64,000 nt of DNA from Streptomyces sp. NBC_00237 (lineage in GTDB: Bacteria > Actinomycetota > Actinomycetes > Streptomycetales > Streptomycetaceae). Shown piece after piece: positions 61,715 through 64,000 of this stretch. The DNA lies in NCBI RefSeq assembly GCF_026342435.1, contig NZ_JAPEMT010000001.1:2226501-2290500 (forward strand), read 5' to 3'. Below the pieces are notes generated by a model. The model did no database searches. It was given only the letters and a program-made list of their open reading frames with translations, and had not been told where the DNA came from. Each line of letters begins with the position of its first letter. Position 1 is the stretch's first letter. The position numbers and the translations under genes are program-made.

Positions 61715-63010
61715 GTGGACCGCTGCGTCGTCCTGGTGGACGCCGGCTACTTGCTGGGCGCCGCCGCGAGTCTGCTGGCCGGGGAGCCGGCCCGCTCGCG
61801 CATCACCGTCGATCACGCCGCCCTCATCCAGGGCCTGCGAGAACGCGCCGAGGCCGATACGCAGCAGCCCCTGCTGCGCATCTACTGGTTCGACGGCGCC
61901 CCCGACCGCGTACCCCAGCCCGAGCACCGACGGCTTCGCGTCATGCCGCGCGTCACCGTCCGCCTCGGCGCCCTGACCCGCAGCGACGGCCGCTGGGCCC
62001 AGAAGGGCGTCGATGCGGCCATGCACGCGGAACTCACCGAGCTGGCCAGAAATCGCGCCTGCTCCGACATCGTCCTGGTCACCGGGGACGGTGATCTGCT
62101 ACCCGGCCTGATGTCCGCCAAGGAGCACGGCGTCGCCGTCCACCTCTGGGCGGTGCAGGCCGCCGACGGCGACTACAACCAGTCCGAGGACCTCGTCGCC
62201 GAGGCCGACGAGCGCCGCGTCCTGGACCGCGTGTGGATCACCCGTGCGGTACGGGCCAAGGAGTACGGCGGCATCTGCGCCCCGCCGCCGGTCCCGCGCC
62301 CCGAGATCGCCGCCATCCTCTCCGCCCCGCTGCCCGAGTCCGCGCTCGCCGCCCAGGCGGAGGCCCAGGCCCGCGTCGAGGCGCAGGCCCGCGCCCAGGC
62401 GCACGCAGGGAACGGCCGCCTGGGCGGTACCGAGGCCCCCGCCCGCAACGGCTCCGCCGACGTACCGTCCACCGCCTCCGGCCGTACGGTACCCACGCCC
62501 AAGGACCTCGCGGGGCTGCGCGGCCCCGGCATCCAGGCCGCGCAGCACCCGCCGCACGCCCAGCACCCCCCGACGACCAGCGCCACCCTGCGCTGGTCGT
62601 CCGACAAGGGCTGGGTCGAGCGACCCGGCTCGGGACCCGCGCTCGGCGAGCCCCCGGAGACCGCGTCCCTGCCCACGCTCGCCCAGCTCACCAGCGCCGA
62701 GCAGCGCTGGGCGGACCGCGAGGAGGACATCACCACGGTCGGCGGCGACCCCTTCGAGGTGGGCCAGGTCTTCGCCCGCCGCTGGATGGAACGCCTCCCG
62801 GAACCCGTCCACACCCAGAAGCTCTCCACGATGTACCCGCGCATCCCGCACCGCATCGACGGCGAGCTGCTGCGGTACGCGGCCCGCTTCGGCCTCCTCG
62901 CGCACAAGGACGACCAGATCGACGAGCACGACCGGTACGCGATCCGGGCGGGCTTCTGGCGGGAGATCGACGTCCGGGCGGCGGCGGAGCACGCCACGGT
63001 CGCGGACTGA
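61715..63010 (+). CDS. NYN-domain (PIN-like) protein
   Basis: A 431-residue protein. The first 170 residues form a NYN/PIN-like nuclease fold with acidic residues in CVVLVDAGYLLG, RIYWFDGAPD and DIVLVTGDGDLLPGLMSAKEHGVAVHLW. A low-complexity Ala/Gln/Arg linker follows (AQAEAQARVEAQARAQA) and then a C-terminal winged-helix-like OST-HTH-type or unknown domain (FARRWMERLPE, LSTMYPRIPHRIDGELLRYAARFG). Such proteins are suspected to cut RNA. GTG at 61715 was chosen because GAGGG lies eight bases upstream; GTG at 61706 is also in frame. Confidence 0.87.
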   Translation: MDRCVVLVDAGYLLGAAASLLAGEPARSRITVDHAALIQGLRERAEADTQQPLLRIYWFDGAPDRVPQPEHRRLRVMPRVTVRLGALTRSDGRWAQKGVDAAMHAELTELARNRACSDIVLVTGDGDLLPGLMSAKEHGVAVHLWAVQAADGDYNQSEDLVAEADERRVLDRVWITRAVRAKEYGGICAPPPVPRPEIAAILSAPLPESALAAQAEAQARVEAQARAQAHAGNGRLGGTEAPARNGSADVPSTASGRTVPTPKDLAGLRGPGIQAAQHPPHAQHPPTTSATLRWSSDKGWVERPGSGPALGEPPETASLPTLAQLTSAEQRWADREEDITTVGGDPFEVGQVFARRWMERLPEPVHTQKLSTMYPRIPHRIDGELLRYAARFGLLAHKDDQIDEHDRYAIRAGFWREIDVRAAAEHATVAD

Positions 63011-63110
63011 GGGCTTCCAGGATCACGGGGGTGAGGTCACCGCGACCGGCGCGCCCGGGGAGGGACCCGGCGGAGAGCGCGCCGCCGGGGACCCCGTAAA
63101 GTCGTGGCTC

Positions 63111-64000
63111 GTGAGTACGGGCAGCGGCGCGCCGCGAGTGGAGTCAGCGGAGACAGCGGGCACGGCTCCGGCGCCGCACGACAGGGACGTCGTGTGCGCG
63201 GTCGAAGGGCTGGTCAAGGTGTACGCGCCCGCCCGCGCACGGCGCGGTGCGCCCGCCGTGCCCGAGGTGCGGGCCAGCGACGGCGTCTCCCTCACCGTTC
63301 GCCGGGGCGAGATCTTCGGCCTCCTCGGGCCCAACGGCGCGGGCAAGACCACCCTCGTACGCCAGCTGACCGGCCTGATGCGCCCCGACGCGGGCACCGT
63401 CTCCGTCCTCGGCCACGATCTCGTACGCCATCCCGAGCGGGCCTCCCGCCTCCTCGCCTACCTCGGCCAGGAGAGCAGTGCTCTCGACGAGCTGACCGTG
63501 TCGCTCGCCGTGGAGACGACGGGGCGGCTGCGCGGGCTGACCCTCCGGCAGGCGCGGGCCGAGCGGGACGACGTACTCGAAGAACTGGCCCTGACCCCGA
63601 TCGCGGGCAAGGCGATCAAGAAACTCTCCGGCGGGCAGCGCCGGCTGGCCTGCTTCGCGACCGTGCTGGTGGGGGAGCGGCCGGTGCTGGTCCTCGACGA
63701 GCCGACGACCGGCATGGACCCGGTCGCCCGGCGTGCGGTCTGGTCGGCCGTCGACCGCCGCCGCGCGGACCGGGGCGCGACGGTCCTGCTGGTCACCCAC
63801 AACGTCATCGAGGCCGAGACCGTCCTCGACCGGGTCGCCGTCCTGGAGCGCGGGAAGGTCATCGCCTGCGACACCCCCGCCGGGCTCAAGGCGCACGTCG
63901 CCGACGAGGTCAGGCTCGAACTCGTCTGGCGCGAGCGGGCCCCCCTCGACGTCCCCGAGGTGGCGGCCCTGCGCGGGCTCGGCGCCGGAGTGCAGGAGTC
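63111..64000 (+). CDS. ABC transporter ATP-binding protein, C-terminus cut by window edge
   Basis: About 296 codons are visible. After a 25-residue hydrophilic start come Walker A LLGPNGAGKTTLVRQL, the signature LSGGQRRLACFATVL, Walker B PVLVLDEPTTGMDP and the H-loop LLVTHNVIEAE. All catalytic residues are present, unlike the ABC-like protein at 13857. It resembles the drug or polymer export ATPases (DrrA/CcmA type), which pair with an ABC-2 permease likely encoded beyond the window. TAAAGT (63097-63102) eight bases before the GTG and no ribosome-binding site suggest a leaderless message. Confidence 0.93.
   Translation, partial: MSTGSGAPRVESAETAGTAPAPHDRDVVCAVEGLVKVYAPARARRGAPAVPEVRASDGVSLTVRRGEIFGLLGPNGAGKTTLVRQLTGLMRPDAGTVSVLGHDLVRHPERASRLLAYLGQESSALDELTVSLAVETTGRLRGLTLRQARAERDDVLEELALTPIAGKAIKKLSGGQRRLACFATVLVGERPVLVLDEPTTGMDPVARRAVWSAVDRRRADRGATVLLVTHNVIEAETVLDRVAVLERGKVIACDTPAGLKAHVADEVRLELVWRERAPLDVPEVAALRGLGAGVQE

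Overview
The window reads as a chromosomal core region of a Streptomyces. It is very GC-rich, uses many GTG starts, and carries a streptomycete-type division and cell-wall (dcw) cluster. The dcw order is rsmH, ftsL, ftsI, murE, murF, mraY, murD, ftsW, murG, ftsQ, ftsZ, pgeF/ylmD, yggS, sepF, sepG/yggT, divIVA, with ileS convergent just beyond. There is no mraZ and no ftsA; sepF, sepG and divIVA take the usual actinobacterial positions. All names come from reading the translations; no database search was run.

Layout. 1-3.5 kb: the 3' part of a Ser/Thr kinase gene and a thiOSG operon under a TPP riboswitch, all on the minus strand. 3.5-8.5 kb, plus strand: a small unknown protein, a ferredoxin-reductase-like flavoprotein, an Rv2175c-type DNA-binding protein, thiE, metF and a membrane protein with a Tyr/Gln/Gly-rich tail. 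8.6-14.7 kb, minus strand: a CrtI-like oxidoreductase, a DUF4126 membrane protein and an ABC-like protein / YhgE exporter / TetR operon with a perfect palindromic operator in front. 14.9-17.1 kb, plus strand: a SAV_6107-like HEPN protein, a methyltransferase and a DUF3040 protein. 17.3-23 kb, minus strand: a transglutaminase-like protein, DUF58, MoxR and a beta-carbonic anhydrase. 23.1-41.2 kb: the dcw cluster from a strong promoter with a long leader, with a second structured leader before ftsZ. 41.6-45 kb: ileS with a T-box. 45.3-50.6 kb, plus strand: a DksA/TraR-type protein with a histone-H1-like N-terminus, lspA, rluD, a GNAT acetyltransferase and a Na+/H+ antiporter. 50.6-57.4 kb: an MscS channel, a dienelactone-hydrolase-like protein, a Tat-exported PhoD phosphatase, a DsbA-like thiol protein, a membrane protein and a DUF2252 protein. 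57.6-64 kb: dnaE, a 53-residue basic protein, a NYN-domain protein and the start of an ABC transporter ATPase.

How the parts work together. Most of the window makes lipid-linked peptidoglycan precursor (MurE, MurF, MurD, MraY, MurG) and uses it at the septum and tip (FtsW, FtsI, FtsL, FtsQ, FtsZ, SepF, SepG, DivIVA). Two RNA switches sit on biosynthetic genes: a TPP riboswitch on thiOSG and an isoleucine T-box on ileS. The kinase, Rv2175c-like protein, metF, DUF3040 and rsmH recall the mycobacterial pknL-to-mraW neighbourhood, with thiamine genes and other blocks inserted.

I found no mobile element, CRISPR array, tRNA or rRNA, and no convincing new defence or biosynthetic system. The points most worth a second look are small: a self-contained TetR-controlled YhgE operon whose ABC-like partner has Arg in place of the Walker A lysine; a 57-bp sequence repeated exactly on both sides of ileS and the DksA-like gene, each copy leading into a 27-bp tandem array; several helically phased or tandem short repeats in promoters; and long inverted repeats in the rsmH and ftsZ leaders.
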